DNA from: Bradyrhizobium arachidis | GTDB lineage: Bacteria; Pseudomonadota; Alphaproteobacteria; Rhizobiales; Xanthobacteraceae | Reading direction: 5' to 3' | DNA length: 64,000 nt | Assembly: GCF_024758505.1 (NCBI RefSeq) | Contig: NZ_CP077970.1 | Coordinates: 372,001 to 436,000, forward strand | Shown here: piece after piece, positions 8,310 through 19,692 of the stretch | Numbering within the stretch: the stretch's first letter is position 1 | How the letters are laid out: each line of letters begins with the position of its first letter | The notes under the pieces: model-generated | Databases searched by the model: none | Told to the model about the DNA's origin: nothing | Seen by the model: the letters and a program-made list of their open reading frames with translations, nothing else | Position numbers and translations under genes: made by a program

Positions 8310-9562
8310 TGGCCGTCGACGTCCTAACCTTCGGCTGCCGCCTCAACGCTTTCGAGGCCGAAGTGGTCCGCCGCGAGGCGGAAGGCGCAGGGCTCTCAGA
8401 CACCATCGTCATCAATAGCTGTGCCGTCACCAATGAGGCGGTAGCGCAGGCGCGGCAGTCGATCCGCAAACTGAAGCGCGAGCGGCCAACTTCGCGCATC
8501 GTCGTCACCGGCTGCGCGGCGCAGACGCAAGGTCGCATGTTCGCCGATATGGCCGAAGTTGATCGCGTCGTCGGCAATGACGACAAGATGAAGGGCGCAT
8601 CCTGGCGCGCGGCGCGTGCCGCGTTCGATCTCGGCATAGCTGAAAAGATCGCGGTCAGCGACATCATGGCGGTCAGGGAGATGGCGCCGCATCTCATCGA
8701 CGGCTTTGCCGCCGGCCTGCCGCGCGTCTTCGTCCAGGTGCAGAACGGCTGCGACCATCGCTGCACCTTCTGCATCATTCCCTACGGCCGCGGCAATTCG
8801 CGCTCGGTGCCGATGGGCGCTGTCGTGGAGCAGGTGCGCGCGCTCACCCAGCGCGGCCATGCTGAGATCGTGCTGACCGGCGTTGACCTGACGAGCTATG
8901 GCGCCGATCTTCCGGGCACGCCGAAGCTCGGCATGCTGACCAAGCAGATTTTGCGGCATGTGCCGGAACTGAAGCGCCTGCGCATCTCCTCGATCGATTC
9001 GATCGAAGCCGATTCCGACCTGCTCGATGCCATCGCCGACGATGCACGGCTGATGCCGCATCTGCATCTGTCGCTGCAGTCGGGCGACGACATGATCCTG
9101 AAACGCATGAAGCGGCGGCATTTGCGCGACGATGCAATTGCGTTCTGCGCGCAGGTGCGCAGGCTGCGGCCGGACATCGCGCTCGGCGCCGACATCATCG
9201 CGGGCTTTCCAACCGAGACCGAGGAGATGTTTTCGCGTTCGCTCGATCTGGTCGAGGAATGCGATCTCACCTTCCTCCACGTCTTCCCCTATTCGCCGCG
9301 CCCGGGCACGCCGGCCGCACGAATGCCGCAGGTCGCCGGCGCCGCGATCAAGGAGCGCGCGAAGCGGCTCCGTACCGCGGGCCAAGCGGCGTTGCGGCGG
9401 CGGCTGCAGGCTGAAGTGGGCGAGACACGCGAAGTGCTGATCGAAAGCGACAGCCAGGGGCGGACGGAGCATTACTTGCCGGTGGCGATTGCGGGTCGGC
9501 TCATTGGGAGTGTGGTGTCGCTCAAGATCGCAGGTGAGAATGGCGAGCGGCTAACCACATAA
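8309..9562 (+). CDS. mtaB: tRNA ms2t6A37 methylthiotransferase MtaB
   Basis: A radical-SAM methylthiotransferase that converts t6A37 to ms2t6A37 in tRNAs reading ANN codons. The 417-residue protein has the N-terminal UPF0004 domain cysteines Cys10 (FGCRLNAFE), Cys38 (NSCAVTNEA) and Cys69 (VTGCAAQ) for one 4Fe-4S cluster and the radical-SAM CxxxCxxC at Cys148, Cys152 and Cys155 (CDHRCTFC). The C-terminal part is a TRAM-like domain. The LTGVDLTSYG motif supports MtaB over MiaB. It overlaps dapF by one base and ends just before a palindromic repeat. Confidence 0.93.
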   Translation: MAVDVLTFGCRLNAFEAEVVRREAEGAGLSDTIVINSCAVTNEAVAQARQSIRKLKRERPTSRIVVTGCAAQTQGRMFADMAEVDRVVGNDDKMKGASWRAARAAFDLGIAEKIAVSDIMAVREMAPHLIDGFAAGLPRVFVQVQNGCDHRCTFCIIPYGRGNSRSVPMGAVVEQVRALTQRGHAEIVLTGVDLTSYGADLPGTPKLGMLTKQILRHVPELKRLRISSIDSIEADSDLLDAIADDARLMPHLHLSLQSGDDMILKRMKRRHLRDDAIAFCAQVRRLRPDIALGADIIAGFPTETEEMFSRSLDLVEECDLTFLHVFPYSPRPGTPAARMPQVAGAAIKERAKRLRTAGQAALRRRLQAEVGETREVLIESDSQGRTEHYLPVAIAGRLIGSVVSLKIAGENGERLTT

Positions 9563-9568
9563 TCCGCT

Positions 9569-9670
9569 GTCGTCGCCCGGCTTGACCGGGCGACCCAGTA
9601 CGCCGCGGCTTCTCCGTATCCTCTGACTGTCTCTGGAATACTGGATCACCCGCTTTCGCGGGTGATGACA
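9569..9670. repeat. Palindromic repeat, CCAGTACGCCGCGG type, copy 1
   Basis: The sequence runs from GTCGTCGCCCGG to GGGTGATGAC. The central words CCAGTACGCCGCGGCTTCTC and TCTGGAATACTGGATC are shared almost exactly with the element at 13275-13377. CCAGTA and TACTGG form an inner inverted repeat. It begins 7 bases after the mtaB stop and lies between convergent genes. Confidence 0.85.
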
Positions 9671-9699
9671 GCCTGCGCTTGGTGAAAGCTTGCGTACGA

Positions 9700-10809
9700 T
9701 TACGACGCCCGCACCTGCCAGAACCGCAGCGTCCGCTTCGCGTTCTCCGGCGTCATCCTGGCAAAATGGTTTTGCGCTTTCGCAAGGTCGGCGGGGCGCA
9801 TTGCGCCGGTGGCGTAGCGGCATTCCAGCATGGCGCTGGTGGTTTCCCAGCTCAATTGCGCGGCACGGCAGGGCACGAGCAGGCCATCGTCGCGCAGGCT
9901 CTGCATCAGCGGGCGGATGACCTCGACGGTGGTGCCGGCCAGCACCGCCAATGCAGCCACGGCCTCTTCGTAGCGGCGCTGCACGGCAAACCCGCGGAGC
10001 GTCGCCTCAGAGAGTTGGCCGGCCTCCTTGAGCTTGTCGATCGCGCGCTTGGCGCCGACGAAGTCGCGGATAGCAGACATGTCGCGGTCGGCGCCCGCGG
10101 CAACGGCGGCGATTGCGTTCTGGATCTCCTCGAACAGATGCGGTGGTGCGCGCGACAACAGGCGCGTGCGGACGGCGTCGGTCGCGGAGCGTAGCAATTG
10201 CCGGCGCATATCCGCGGGCAGGTCGATGCGCACGCCCACCTGCACGGTCAACTCGGGATCGCTCTCGGCCTGGCCGACGATGGTCGCAAATCCCCTGAGC
10301 GAGAACCGCGCGCCGGGATTGGCGGCGATCTTTCGGCTGACGCTCGGATAGCGGCGCGCCAGCAGCGCATCGGTCACGACTTCCTTCAGCCACCAGCGGC
10401 CGGAGATCGCGAGCAGATGCTGCTCGCTCTTGGTCGTCGCGATCTCGAGCAACTCGTCCTCGCCGAGACGCGGCGATTCCTGCAGAACTGGGCCGGCGAT
10501 CCTGATCTCGTCGTGACGGGCGAGGTGGCGGATGACGGAAGGCGGCGCCTGCGCAATCGGCGCGAGCTGGGCGCTGATCTCGGCCAGCGCAAAGCGCGCG
10601 CCCATGTCGGCGATCGCCCGTAGCTCGATGGTCTTGATCAGCCGCTCGAGCACGTCGTCGAACAGCTCGATCTGCTCGTCATTGAAGCTGCCGGCCGACG
10701 ACAGGAATAGGTCGGTGACGCGCTGCGCCGTTTCAATGCGCTTCTCGGGCGAGCCGAGACGGATGGCCGCGTCGACCTCGTCGATGATCGATTGCTGGGC
10801 CTGCGGCAT
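9700..10809 (-). CDS. DUF2336 domain protein
   Basis: A 369-residue, mostly alpha-helical and cytoplasmic protein that fits the DUF2336 family, which is widespread and uncharacterised in Alphaproteobacteria. Recognisable parts are the N-terminal AIRLGSPEKRIETAQRVTDLFL, FNDEQIELFDDVLERLI and PPSVIRHLARHDEIRIAGPVL segments typical of the HEAT-like repeats of the family, and a C-terminal region with VLAGTTVEVIRPLMQSLRDDGLLV. No catalytic motif, signal peptide or membrane segment is visible. It is a single gene, convergent with mtaB across a repeat and upstream of the RluA gene on the same strand. Function unknown. Confidence 0.75.
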   Translation of the reverse strand: MPQAQQSIIDEVDAAIRLGSPEKRIETAQRVTDLFLSSAGSFNDEQIELFDDVLERLIKTIELRAIADMGARFALAEISAQLAPIAQAPPSVIRHLARHDEIRIAGPVLQESPRLGEDELLEIATTKSEQHLLAISGRWWLKEVVTDALLARRYPSVSRKIAANPGARFSLRGFATIVGQAESDPELTVQVGVRIDLPADMRRQLLRSATDAVRTRLLSRAPPHLFEEIQNAIAAVAAGADRDMSAIRDFVGAKRAIDKLKEAGQLSEATLRGFAVQRRYEEAVAALAVLAGTTVEVIRPLMQSLRDDGLLVPCRAAQLSWETTSAMLECRYATGAMRPADLAKAQNHFARMTPENAKRTLRFWQVRAS

Positions 10810-10924
10810 AGCGCGTTGCTCGTCCTGAGCGGGATCAAAATGCTTTTTCTAAGCAACCGATATCTTTAGAGATAACCGCTGAAGGGTTCGTTAAGCATGC
10901 CGTCCGGAGCAAGGCGACAGGCCG

Positions 10925-11632
10925 CTATTCGCCGTTCCAGCCACAGGCTCTGAGCCGCTCCTGCATATGCGCTGGCGCGGGAGCCACAACGCGCACAGGT
11001 TCCTTGTTCCTGGAGATCGGCACCACGATCTCGCGGGAATGCAGGTGCAGCCGCGGTTCGCCGAAGCGCGGACCGTTGCCGTAGATGTTGTCGCCGTAGA
11101 TCGGCCAGCCCTGGGCGGCCGTATGCACGCGCAGTTGATGGGTGCGGCCGGTAACCGGTTCCATCGCGAGCCAGGTGAAACCTTCGCCCCGGCCCATCAC
11201 TTTCCAGTTGGTGACGGCCTTCTGCCCTTCCGGGTCCGGCTTCTGCCACCAGCCGCGCTCGGCATTGAGGCGGCCGAGCGGCAGGTCGATCGTGCCTTCG
11301 TCCTCGGCGGGACCGCCCTCGACCACGGTCCAGTAGGTCTTGCCGATCTTGCCGTGCTTGAACAGCAGCCCGAGCGAGGCGGTCGCCTTGCGATGGCGGC
11401 CAAGCACGAGGCAGCCGGAGGTGTCCTTGTCCAGCCGGTGGGCCAGCACCGGCGGCCGCGGCAGGCCGAAGCGGAGGGCGTCGAAGGAGGATTCCAGATT
11501 GGCGCCGCCCTTGGGGCCGCGATGCACGGGGAGCCCGGCCGGCTTGTCGATGACCAGCATCAATCCGTCGCGATGGAGCACGCGCGCCAGGATCTCATCG
11601 GCGGTCAGTTCGGGAACATCGAGCAATTGCAA
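10925..11632 (-). CDS. RluA-family RNA pseudouridine synthase
   Basis: A 235-residue enzyme converting uridine to pseudouridine in rRNA or tRNA. The catalytic motif HRLDKDTSGCLVLG is at residues 65-78, with the catalytic Asp at 68. The substrate-binding part VTGRTHQLRVHTAAQGWPIYGD follows near 165-186. It lacks an N-terminal S4 domain, so it resembles the short RluA/TruC-type members rather than RluC/RluD; the exact target base cannot be assigned. It is divergent from ftsY with a 51-base gap. Confidence 0.9.
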   Translation of the reverse strand: MQLLDVPELTADEILARVLHRDGLMLVIDKPAGLPVHRGPKGGANLESSFDALRFGLPRPPVLAHRLDKDTSGCLVLGRHRKATASLGLLFKHGKIGKTYWTVVEGGPAEDEGTIDLPLGRLNAERGWWQKPDPEGQKAVTNWKVMGRGEGFTWLAMEPVTGRTHQLRVHTAAQGWPIYGDNIYGNGPRFGEPRLHLHSREIVVPISRNKEPVRVVAPAPAHMQERLRACGWNGE

Positions 11633-11683
11633 GGCTTTCGGTCAAGACTTTCGTTTGCGGGCCGGAACGGCTAACACGCCCCC

Positions 11684-12631
11684 ATGAACGATACCACCTC
11701 CGACACCCCCAAACTGAGCTGGTGGCGCCGCCTCTCCAACGGGCTGAAGCGCACCTCGTCCTCGCTCGGCACCGCGGTCGCCGACCTCGTCACCAAGCGC
11801 AAGCTCGACCGCGCCATGCTCGATGACATCGAGGATGTTTTGCTGCGCGCCGATCTCGGCACCGAGGTCGCGGTCAGGATAGCTGATGCCGTCGGTACCG
11901 GCCGCTATGACAAGGCGATCTCGGCGGACGAGGTGAAGGACGTCGTCGCGACCGAAGTCGAAAAGGTGCTCTCGCCGGTTGCGCGGCCCCTGGAGATCGA
12001 TGCGGGCAAAAAGCCCTTTGTCGTTCTCGTCGTCGGCGTCAACGGTTCCGGCAAGACCACGACCATCGGCAAGCTCGCGGCAAAGTTCTCGGCCGAGGGC
12101 CGCAAGGTGATGCTGGCCGCCGGCGACACCTTTCGCGCCGCCGCGATCGAGCAGTTGAAGGTCTGGGGCGACCGCACCAAGGTGCCGGTGATTGCGGGCG
12201 CGCAGGGCTCCGATTCAGCGAGCCTCGCTTTCAGCGCGCTGACGGCGGCGACCGAGCAGAAAATGGACGTGCTCCTGATCGACACCGCGGGCCGTCTCCA
12301 GAACAAGGCCGAGCTGATGAACGAGCTCGAAAAGGTCGTGCGCGTGATCCGCAAGGTCGATGCCTCGGCGCCGCATGCGGTGCTGCTGGTGCTGGATGCC
12401 ACCGTCGGCCAGAATGCGCTGTCGCAGGTCGAGGCGTTCCATCGCACCGCCGGAGTGACCGGTCTCGTGATGACAAAGCTCGACGGCACCGCGCGCGGCG
12501 GCATTCTGGTGGCGTTGGCCGAAAAGTTCAAACTGCCGGTGCACTTCATCGGCGTCGGCGAAGGCGTCGACGATCTCGCCCCCTTCACCGCGCGCGATTT
12601 TGCCCGCGCCATTGCCGGAATCGAAAGCTAG
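11684..12631 (+). CDS. ftsY: Signal recognition particle receptor FtsY
   Basis: FtsY is the membrane-associated SRP receptor GTPase that docks Ffh-ribosome complexes at SecYEG. The 315-residue protein has a short amphipathic N-terminus ([17 protein letters not shown]), the N domain, and the G domain with Walker [11 protein letters not shown] at 118-127, then [21 protein letters not shown] and [10 protein letters not shown]. The acidic A domain of E. coli FtsY is absent, as is usual in this group. It is followed 13 bases later by the yciB-like gene on the same strand. Confidence 0.97.
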   Translation: MNDTTSDTPKLSWWRRLSNGLKRTSSSLGTAVADLVTKRKLDRAMLDDIEDVLLRADLGTEVAVRIADAVGTGRYDKAISADEVKDVVATEVEKVLSPVARPLEIDAGKKPFVVLVVGVNGSGKTTTIGKLAAKFSAEGRKVMLAAGDTFRAAAIEQLKVWGDRTKVPVIAGAQGSDSASLAFSALTAATEQKMDVLLIDTAGRLQNKAELMNELEKVVRVIRKVDASAPHAVLLVLDATVGQNALSQVEAFHRTAGVTGLVMTKLDGTARGGILVALAEKFKLPVHFIGVGEGVDDLAPFTARDFARAIAGIES

Positions 12632-12644
12632 GGATCGAGAGCTG

Positions 12645-13247
12645 ATGGACAAGACCCAGCCACATCCGCTGTTCAAGCTCGCGACCGAGCTCGGTCCGCT
12701 GCTCGTGTTCTTCTTCGTGAATTCGAAGTTCAACCTGTTCGCGGCGACCGGCGCCTTCATGGTCGCGATCGTGATCGCGATGATCGCGTCCTATGTGGTG
12801 ACGCGCCATATCCCGATCATGGCGATCGTCACCGGCGTGATCGTGCTGGTGTTCGGCACGCTGACGCTGGTGCTGCACGACGAGACCTTCATCAAGGTCA
12901 AGCCGACCATCATCTATGGCCTGTTCGCGGCGATCCTCGGCGGCGGGCTGTTGTTCGGCCGCTCCTTCATCGCCGTCATGTTCGACCAGGTGTTCAACCT
13001 GACCTCGCAGGGCTGGCGCATCCTGACACTGCGCTGGGCGCTGTTCTTCTTCGGCCTGGCGATCCTCAACGAGATCGTCTGGCGCACCCAGAGCACGGAT
13101 TTCTGGGTCAACTTCAAGGTCTTTGGCGTGACGCCGCTGACCATGGTCTTCGCCATCGCGCAGATGCCGCTGACGAAACGCTACCACCTCGCGCCGGTGT
13201 CGCTGGAGACCAGCGAGGCCGAGGCTGGGGATGTGAGGAAGGGCTGA
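12645..13247 (+). CDS. Septation protein A / inner membrane protein YciB (IspZ family)
   Basis: A 200-residue membrane protein of the YciB/IspZ family, implicated in intracellular septation and envelope integrity, with no known reaction. About five hydrophobic segments are visible, including [32 protein letters not shown] at the N-terminus and the conserved [23 protein letters not shown] near residues 125-147. The ATG at 12645 is preferred to one at 12600, because homology starts at [11 protein letters not shown] and the earlier start would overlap ftsY. It is likely co-transcribed with ftsY. Confidence 0.88.
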   Translation: MDKTQPHPLFKLATELGPLLVFFFVNSKFNLFAATGAFMVAIVIAMIASYVVTRHIPIMAIVTGVIVLVFGTLTLVLHDETFIKVKPTIIYGLFAAILGGGLLFGRSFIAVMFDQVFNLTSQGWRILTLRWALFFFGLAILNEIVWRTQSTDFWVNFKVFGVTPLTMVFAIAQMPLTKRYHLAPVSLETSEAEAGDVRKG

Positions 13248-13274
13248 AGCGAAGCGGCTCGCCACACATACCGC

Positions 13275-13377
13275 TGTCATGCCCCGGCTTGACCGGGGCA
13301 TCCAGTACGCCGCGGCTTCTCCGTATACGACTGCCGCCTCTGGAATACTGGATCGCCCGATCAAGTCGGGCGATGAC
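13275..13377. repeat. Palindromic repeat, CCAGTACGCCGCGG type, copy 2
   Basis: Second copy of the element at 9569-9670: CCAGTACGCCGCGGCTTCTC is identical and TCTGGAATACTGGATC is shared. The outer arms differ (GTCATGCCCCGG here against GTCGTCGCCCGG there; right end GGGCGATGAC), showing that the arms diverge while the inner core is kept. It lies between the convergent yciB-like and ccmG genes. Confidence 0.85.
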
Positions 13378-13404
13378 AGTTGAGTGCGTGGCACGCGACG
13401 GCGC

Positions 13405-14001
13405 TCAGCTTCCCGCCTTCAACGCCTTCTCCAGCTCCGGCATCAGCACGCCACTGAGATTCGCCGGCGTGATCGGGCCGACCAGCTTGTAGACGATGGT
13501 GCCCTCGCGTCCCACGACAAAGGTCTCCGGCACGCCGTAGACGCCCCATTCGATCGAGGCGCGGCCGTTGGGATCGGCGCCGACGCTGCCGAAGGGATTG
13601 CCGTAGCGCCCCAGGAAGCGCCGCGCGTTGTCGACGGCATCCTTGTAGTTGATGCCGACGAGCTGAAAACGCTTGTCCTTGGCGAGCTCGGTGAGCAGCG
13701 GGGCCTCGTCATGACAGGGCACGCACCAGGATGCCCAGACGTTGACCAGGCTGACCTTGCCCTTGAACGCGGCCGGATCGAGTCCCGGCACCTGCGCGCC
13801 GTTGTTCTGCAGCCCTTCGAGCGGGGGCAGTGTGGTTTGCGGCGCGGGCCGCCCGATCAGCGCGGAGGGAATCTTCGAGGGATCGCCGCTGCCGAGGCGA
13901 AACCAGAACAGCGCCGCGAGGGCGAGGAATGCGATCAGCGGCAGTGCCACCAGGAAGGTGCGGCGCGGCGGCGAATTTGTCGAGGTCGATGGCTCGCTCA
14001 T
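13405..14001 (-). CDS. cycY: Thiol:disulfide oxidoreductase CcmG/DsbE (CycY)
   Basis: A membrane-anchored periplasmic thioredoxin that keeps apocytochrome c cysteines reduced for haem ligation. The 198-residue product has an N-terminal anchor at about residues 15-35 and the redox motif WCVPC at 92-96 inside [13 protein letters not shown]. The cis-proline ([11 protein letters not shown]) and the family GxNYKD loop ([20 protein letters not shown]) are present. The start ATG overlaps the ccmD stop as ATGA. It is the last gene of the operon. CycY is the Bradyrhizobium name for this protein. Confidence 0.94.
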   Translation of the reverse strand: MSEPSTSTNSPPRRTFLVALPLIAFLALAALFWFRLGSGDPSKIPSALIGRPAPQTTLPPLEGLQNNGAQVPGLDPAAFKGKVSLVNVWASWCVPCHDEAPLLTELAKDKRFQLVGINYKDAVDNARRFLGRYGNPFGSVGADPNGRASIEWGVYGVPETFVVGREGTIVYKLVGPITPANLSGVLMPELEKALKAGS

Positions 14002-14183
14002 CGCATATCCGTCGCGCTGCGGCCGGAACGTCTGACAATGCCACTCTCCTCCAGCGCGCGCAGCCGCTGCGTCTGGCTGCGATAGTCGATGATGACCCAG
14101 GCGATCAGGATGATCACCACGATCGCGGCCGCGAGATACGACGTGACGATGAAGGAAGCGTAGGGACCGAGCGACATCGTCAT
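13998..14183 (-). CDS. cycX: Haem exporter protein CcmD (CycX)
   Basis: A 61-residue single-span membrane protein that helps release holo-CcmE from the CcmABC complex. The transmembrane segment ([22 protein letters not shown]) covers about residues 11-32 and is followed by the typical cytoplasmic tail [15 protein letters not shown]. It overlaps both neighbours by ATGA junctions: with the ccmC stop at 14180-14183 and with the ccmG start at 13998-14001. An internal ATG at 14177 is an alternative start. Confidence 0.92.
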   Translation of the reverse strand: MTMSLGPYASFIVTSYLAAAIVVIILIAWVIIDYRSQTQRLRALEESGIVRRSGRSATDMR

Positions 14184-14971
14184 GCGGCCCCAACTTCTTT
14201 TGACGCGTTTTCTTGACGCGAGCCGGTGCCCACTTCGCTCGAAAACGCTACGCGGCTTGCCTGCATCATCTGCAGGGAGCGGACGCGGCGGCGCAAGATC
14301 TCGTTGCGCATCGCCGCCAGATGCAGCGTGAGAAACAACAGCGTGAACGCGATCGCCATCACCAGCAGCGGAATCAGAAACGATTTGTCGAGCGTCGAGC
14401 CGCCCATGCGCATCACCGAGGCCGGTTGGTGCAGCGTGTTCCACCAGTCGACCGAGAATTTGATGATCGGCAGGTTGATCGCGCCGACCAGCGTCAGCAC
14501 TGCGGCGGCGCGCGCCGCGCGCGAGGGATCGTCGACCGCGCGCCACAGCGCCATCAGGCCGAGATACATCAGGAACAGGATCAGCACGGAGGTGAGCCGC
14601 GCATCCCATTCCCAATAGGTGCCCCACATCGGCCGGCCCCAGAGCGAGCCGGTGAGTAGCGCGAGGAAGGTGAAGGCGGCGCCGATCGGGGCGGCGGCCT
14701 TTGCCGCGACGTCGGCGAGCGGATGGCGCCACACCAGCGTGCCCAGCGAAGCGATGCTCATCACGCCCCAGACGAACATCGACAGCCAGGCATTTGGCAC
14801 GTGAATGAACATGATCTTCACGGTCGCGCCCTGCTGATAGTCGTCGGGCGCGAGCGACGCCTGGTAGAGGCCGAGCGCGAGCAGAATGACGGTCGCGCCG
14901 GCAAGCCACGGCAGCAGGCGCGCTGTCAGCGCGAGGAACCGCGTGGGATTGGCGAGGTCGATCAGCGTCAT
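14180..14971 (-). CDS. cycZ: Haem transporter/chaperone CcmC (CycZ)
   Basis: CcmC presents haem to CcmE in the periplasm. The 263-residue product has six hydrophobic spans and the tryptophan-rich haem-handling motif [13 protein letters not shown] between the third and fourth. The VPNAWLSMF and [10 protein letters not shown] segments carry the conserved external histidine regions. The ATG at 14971 is preferred because an AGGAT motif precedes it; an upstream in-frame GTG at 15013 would add 14 residues. There is a 77-base gap to the preceding ccmB gene, holding an FNR/FixK-like palindrome at 15032-15045. Confidence 0.94.
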   Translation of the reverse strand: MTLIDLANPTRFLALTARLLPWLAGATVILLALGLYQASLAPDDYQQGATVKIMFIHVPNAWLSMFVWGVMSIASLGTLVWRHPLADVAAKAAAPIGAAFTFLALLTGSLWGRPMWGTYWEWDARLTSVLILFLMYLGLMALWRAVDDPSRAARAAAVLTLVGAINLPIIKFSVDWWNTLHQPASVMRMGGSTLDKSFLIPLLVMAIAFTLLFLTLHLAAMRNEILRRRVRSLQMMQASRVAFSSEVGTGSRQENASKEVGAA

Positions 14972-15031
14972 GGCATCCTGATAATCGCGGGGGTGACGGG
15001 AGGCAATCAGCACAAAAGAAGTTGTCTAAAG

Positions 15032-15045
15032 TTGATCGGGGTCAA
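15032..15045. promoter_or_regulatory. FNR/FixK-type palindrome upstream of cycZ
   Basis: The sequence TTGATCGGGGTCAA fits TTGA-N6-TCAA, the core of the FNR/FixK2 box (TTGAT-N4-ATCAA, 9 of 10 positions). It lies 61 bases before the cycZ start in the largest gap of the operon, so an internal microaerobic promoter is possible. About one such match could occur by chance over a few windows, so this is a candidate only. Confidence 0.35.
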
Positions 15046-15048
15046 GGT

Positions 15049-15717
15049 TCAGTCCAACCCGTGTCGGAGGCTGGCGGCGGCCGCAAATGGTCCGATGACG
15101 AGGCTGACCAGCGACAGCGCGCAGAGGATCGAGAACGGCGCGCCGAACGTCATGGGACCGACGATCACGGCTTGCGAGGCCGCAACGCCGAAAATCAGCA
15201 CCGGAATCGACAGCGGCAGCACGAGCACGGCCATCAGCAGGCCGCCGCGATGCAGCGTCACCGCCAGCGCGGCGCCGATCATACCGGTGAAGGTCAGCGC
15301 CGGCGTGCCCGCCAGCAGCGTCAGCGCCACCGCACCGGTTGCAACCATGTCGAGGTTGAGCAAGAGCCCCAGCACGGGGGTTGCGACAATCAGCGGCAGG
15401 CCGCTGGCGATCCAATGCGCCAGCGCCTTTGCCGCGCAGGCGAGTTCCAGCGGCGTCCGGCTCATGGTGATCAGGTCGAGCGAGCCGTCGTCATGGTCGG
15501 CCATGAACAGCCGGTCGAGCGTCAAAAGGCTCGCCAGCAGCGCGCCGAGCCAGAGGATCGCCGGCCCCAGCCGCGACAGCAGCGCCAGATCCGGCCCCAC
15601 CGCGAACGGCATCAGCACCACGACCGTCAGAAAGAACAGCACCCCGATCAACGCCCCGCCGCCGACCCTGAGCGCAATCCTTATGTCCCGGCGAATCAGT
15701 GCGGAGAGGGCGGTCAT
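15049..15717 (-). CDS. cycW: Haem exporter permease CcmB (CycW)
   Basis: The membrane subunit paired with CcmA in the CcmABCD haem/holo-CcmE release complex. The 222-residue product has six hydrophobic segments and the family N-terminus LIRRDIRIALRVGGGALIGVLFFLTVVVLMPFA. The conserved DDGSLDLITMSRTPLEL cytoplasmic loop lies at about residues 75-91. The ATG at 15717 gives the usual family length. It is 52 bases from ccmA upstream. Confidence 0.94.
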   Translation of the reverse strand: MTALSALIRRDIRIALRVGGGALIGVLFFLTVVVLMPFAVGPDLALLSRLGPAILWLGALLASLLTLDRLFMADHDDGSLDLITMSRTPLELACAAKALAHWIASGLPLIVATPVLGLLLNLDMVATGAVALTLLAGTPALTFTGMIGAALAVTLHRGGLLMAVLVLPLSIPVLIFGVAASQAVIVGPMTFGAPFSILCALSLVSLVIGPFAAAASLRHGLD

Positions 15718-15769
15718 GCCGCACCTCGCGCCTGCCGAGGGCCGTTGAAAAGCTGAGGGTAGCCGCTCC

Positions 15770-16372
15770 TCACGCCACACCCCCGATCCGCAACTCCCGC
15801 GATTCGATGCCCAGCGGCGCATGCGTGGCGGCCACAATCAGGCCGCCGCGGGCGAGGTGATCGCCCATCAGGCCGCAAAACATGTCCTGGCCGGCGGTAT
15901 CCAGCGCCGTGGTCGGCTCGTCCAGCAGCCAGACCGGGCGGCGGACGGTCAGCAGGCGGGCGAGCGACAGCCGGCGGCGCTGGCCGGCCGACAGGAACGC
16001 GGCCGGCAGATCGGTGGCATGGTCGAGGCCGACGGTGGCAAGGCTCTCGGTGGCGTTACAGCGCTCCCCGCCGAGGAAATCGGCCCAGAACGACAGGTTT
16101 TCGGTAACGCTGAGCGCCGGCTTCAGGGCGTCGCGATGGCCGAGATAGTGACATTGCTCGGGCAGCGTCAACTCGGCATCGCCGCCGCTAAGCGCAATCG
16201 AGCCGCCGGCCGGCACCAGCAGCCCCGCGATCAGCCGCAGCAGCGAGGTTTTGCCCGATCCGTTGCGGCCGACCACCGCCAGCGCCTCGCCGGCGACCGC
16301 GTGAAAATCGAGGCCGGCAAAGACCTCGCGGCCGCCCCGCACGCATCGGATCGCGCTTCCAGAAAGCTGCAT
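15770..16372 (-). CDS. cycV: Haem exporter ATP-binding protein CcmA (CycV)
   Basis: The ABC ATPase of the CcmABCD complex, first gene of the cytochrome c maturation operon. The 200-residue protein has Walker [10 protein letters not shown] at 35-43, the signature [15 protein letters not shown] and Walker [35 protein letters not shown] is typical of CcmA. ATP hydrolysis here drives release of haem-loaded CcmE rather than haem export itself. It is divergent from acnA across a 230-base region. Confidence 0.94.
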   Translation of the reverse strand: MQLSGSAIRCVRGGREVFAGLDFHAVAGEALAVVGRNGSGKTSLLRLIAGLLVPAGGSIALSGGDAELTLPEQCHYLGHRDALKPALSVTENLSFWADFLGGERCNATESLATVGLDHATDLPAAFLSAGQRRRLSLARLLTVRRPVWLLDEPTTALDTAGQDMFCGLMGDHLARGGLIVAATHAPLGIESRELRIGGVA

Positions 16373-16469
16373 GGCGTCTCTTTTCGGTGCCCTTAGGAAA
16401 GCTGGGGGTAGCGCATCAGAATTATGGGCTCGCCAATTGCTGCAGCACGATTGTCGGTGTGGCGGGGCG

Positions 16470-16486
16470 GTTAGAAAGCTTCTATA
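16470..16486. promoter_or_regulatory. Irr-box-like palindrome between cycV and acnA
   Basis: The sequence GTTAGAAAGCTTCTATA matches the rhizobial iron control element TTTAGAA-NNN-TTCTAAA at 12 of its 14 defined positions. It lies in the divergent region, about 117 bases before the acnA start and 98 bases before the cycV start, and overlaps a TATAAG word that could be a -10. Irr control of an iron-sulfur enzyme and of a haem-consuming pathway would make biological sense; this is inference. Confidence 0.45.
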
Positions 16487-16602
16487 AGCCCGGAACTACT
16501 TGATGCAGCACACTCAACCTGCCCCTGCAAGCGACCCAGCCGGATTCGCTGACGGTGTTAAAATACCCTTGCCGGGTATAACTAACAATTGGGATTTCCT
16601 AC

Positions 16603-19322
<2,720 letters not shown>

Positions 19323-19323
<1 letters not shown>

Positions 19324-19392
19324 AGCATGATCCGGACCCGGAGGGCCGCGTTAGCGCAAAGTGCGTAGCGGTTTTCCGAAAAGATCATGCTC
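19323..19392. repeat. GAGCATGAT...ATCATGCTC dispersed repeat
   Basis: The ends GAGCATGAT (19323-19331) and ATCATGCTC (19384-19392) are perfect inverted repeats, and the internal GCGGTTTTCCGAAAAG segment resembles a repeat common in Rhizobiales genomes. The left end overlaps the last base of the acnA stop codon. Confidence 0.7.
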
Positions 19393-19402
19393 AAACAACA
19401 GC

Positions 19403-19434
19403 CTAAAGCGCGATGACGATTCATCGCGCTTTAG
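19403..19434. repeat. Perfect 14-bp inverted repeat after acnA
   Basis: CTAAAGCGCGATGA (19403-19416) and TCATCGCGCTTTAG (19421-19434) flank a four-base CGAT loop. A hairpin of this strength could protect or end the acnA transcript, but it has no U-tract. The element looks like a dispersed repeat rather than a gene-specific site. Confidence 0.7.
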
Positions 19435-19486
19435 CACGCGTATTTGTGAACGGTGGCTCACTGCGAAGTGAGTGGCGACTCCCGGG

Positions 19487-19512
19487 AAGGCGGCCTATCA
19501 AAAGGCCGCCTT
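19487..19512. repeat. 9-bp GC-rich hairpin
   Basis: AAGGCGGCC (19487-19495) pairs with GGCCGCCTT (19504-19512) around TATCAAAA. Downstream sequence is CTCGCGTTTCGC, without a proper T-run, so termination would be weak. It could be the 3' end of the acnA mRNA or of a small RNA. Confidence 0.5.
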
Positions 19513-19692
19513 CTCGCGTTTCGCGGTGCGATCCGAACAGGCCCGGTCGGCGAAAATGCCGGTCCGGACGGTCAATCGTGCCGTGTGCGCAGAGTGCCAG
19601 CAGGACATGTCCGCAAGGACTCTGTCCGTAAGACTACGGTGACCAATCCGGCATAAAATCCCTTACATGAGCTACGGTATGCGGCGTTCAAC

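Larger units (their letters stand above)
19324..19692. other. Intergenic region acnA-DUF1223 gene: repeats and hairpins, no gene
   Basis: After the GAGCATGAT repeat there are two more strong hairpins (19403-19434 and 19487-19512), and a small CTCACT/AGTGAG hairpin just before the second. No T-run follows any of them, so none is a classical terminator. Nothing in the remaining 180 bases up to the DUF1223 start looks like a gene. Confidence 0.5.
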
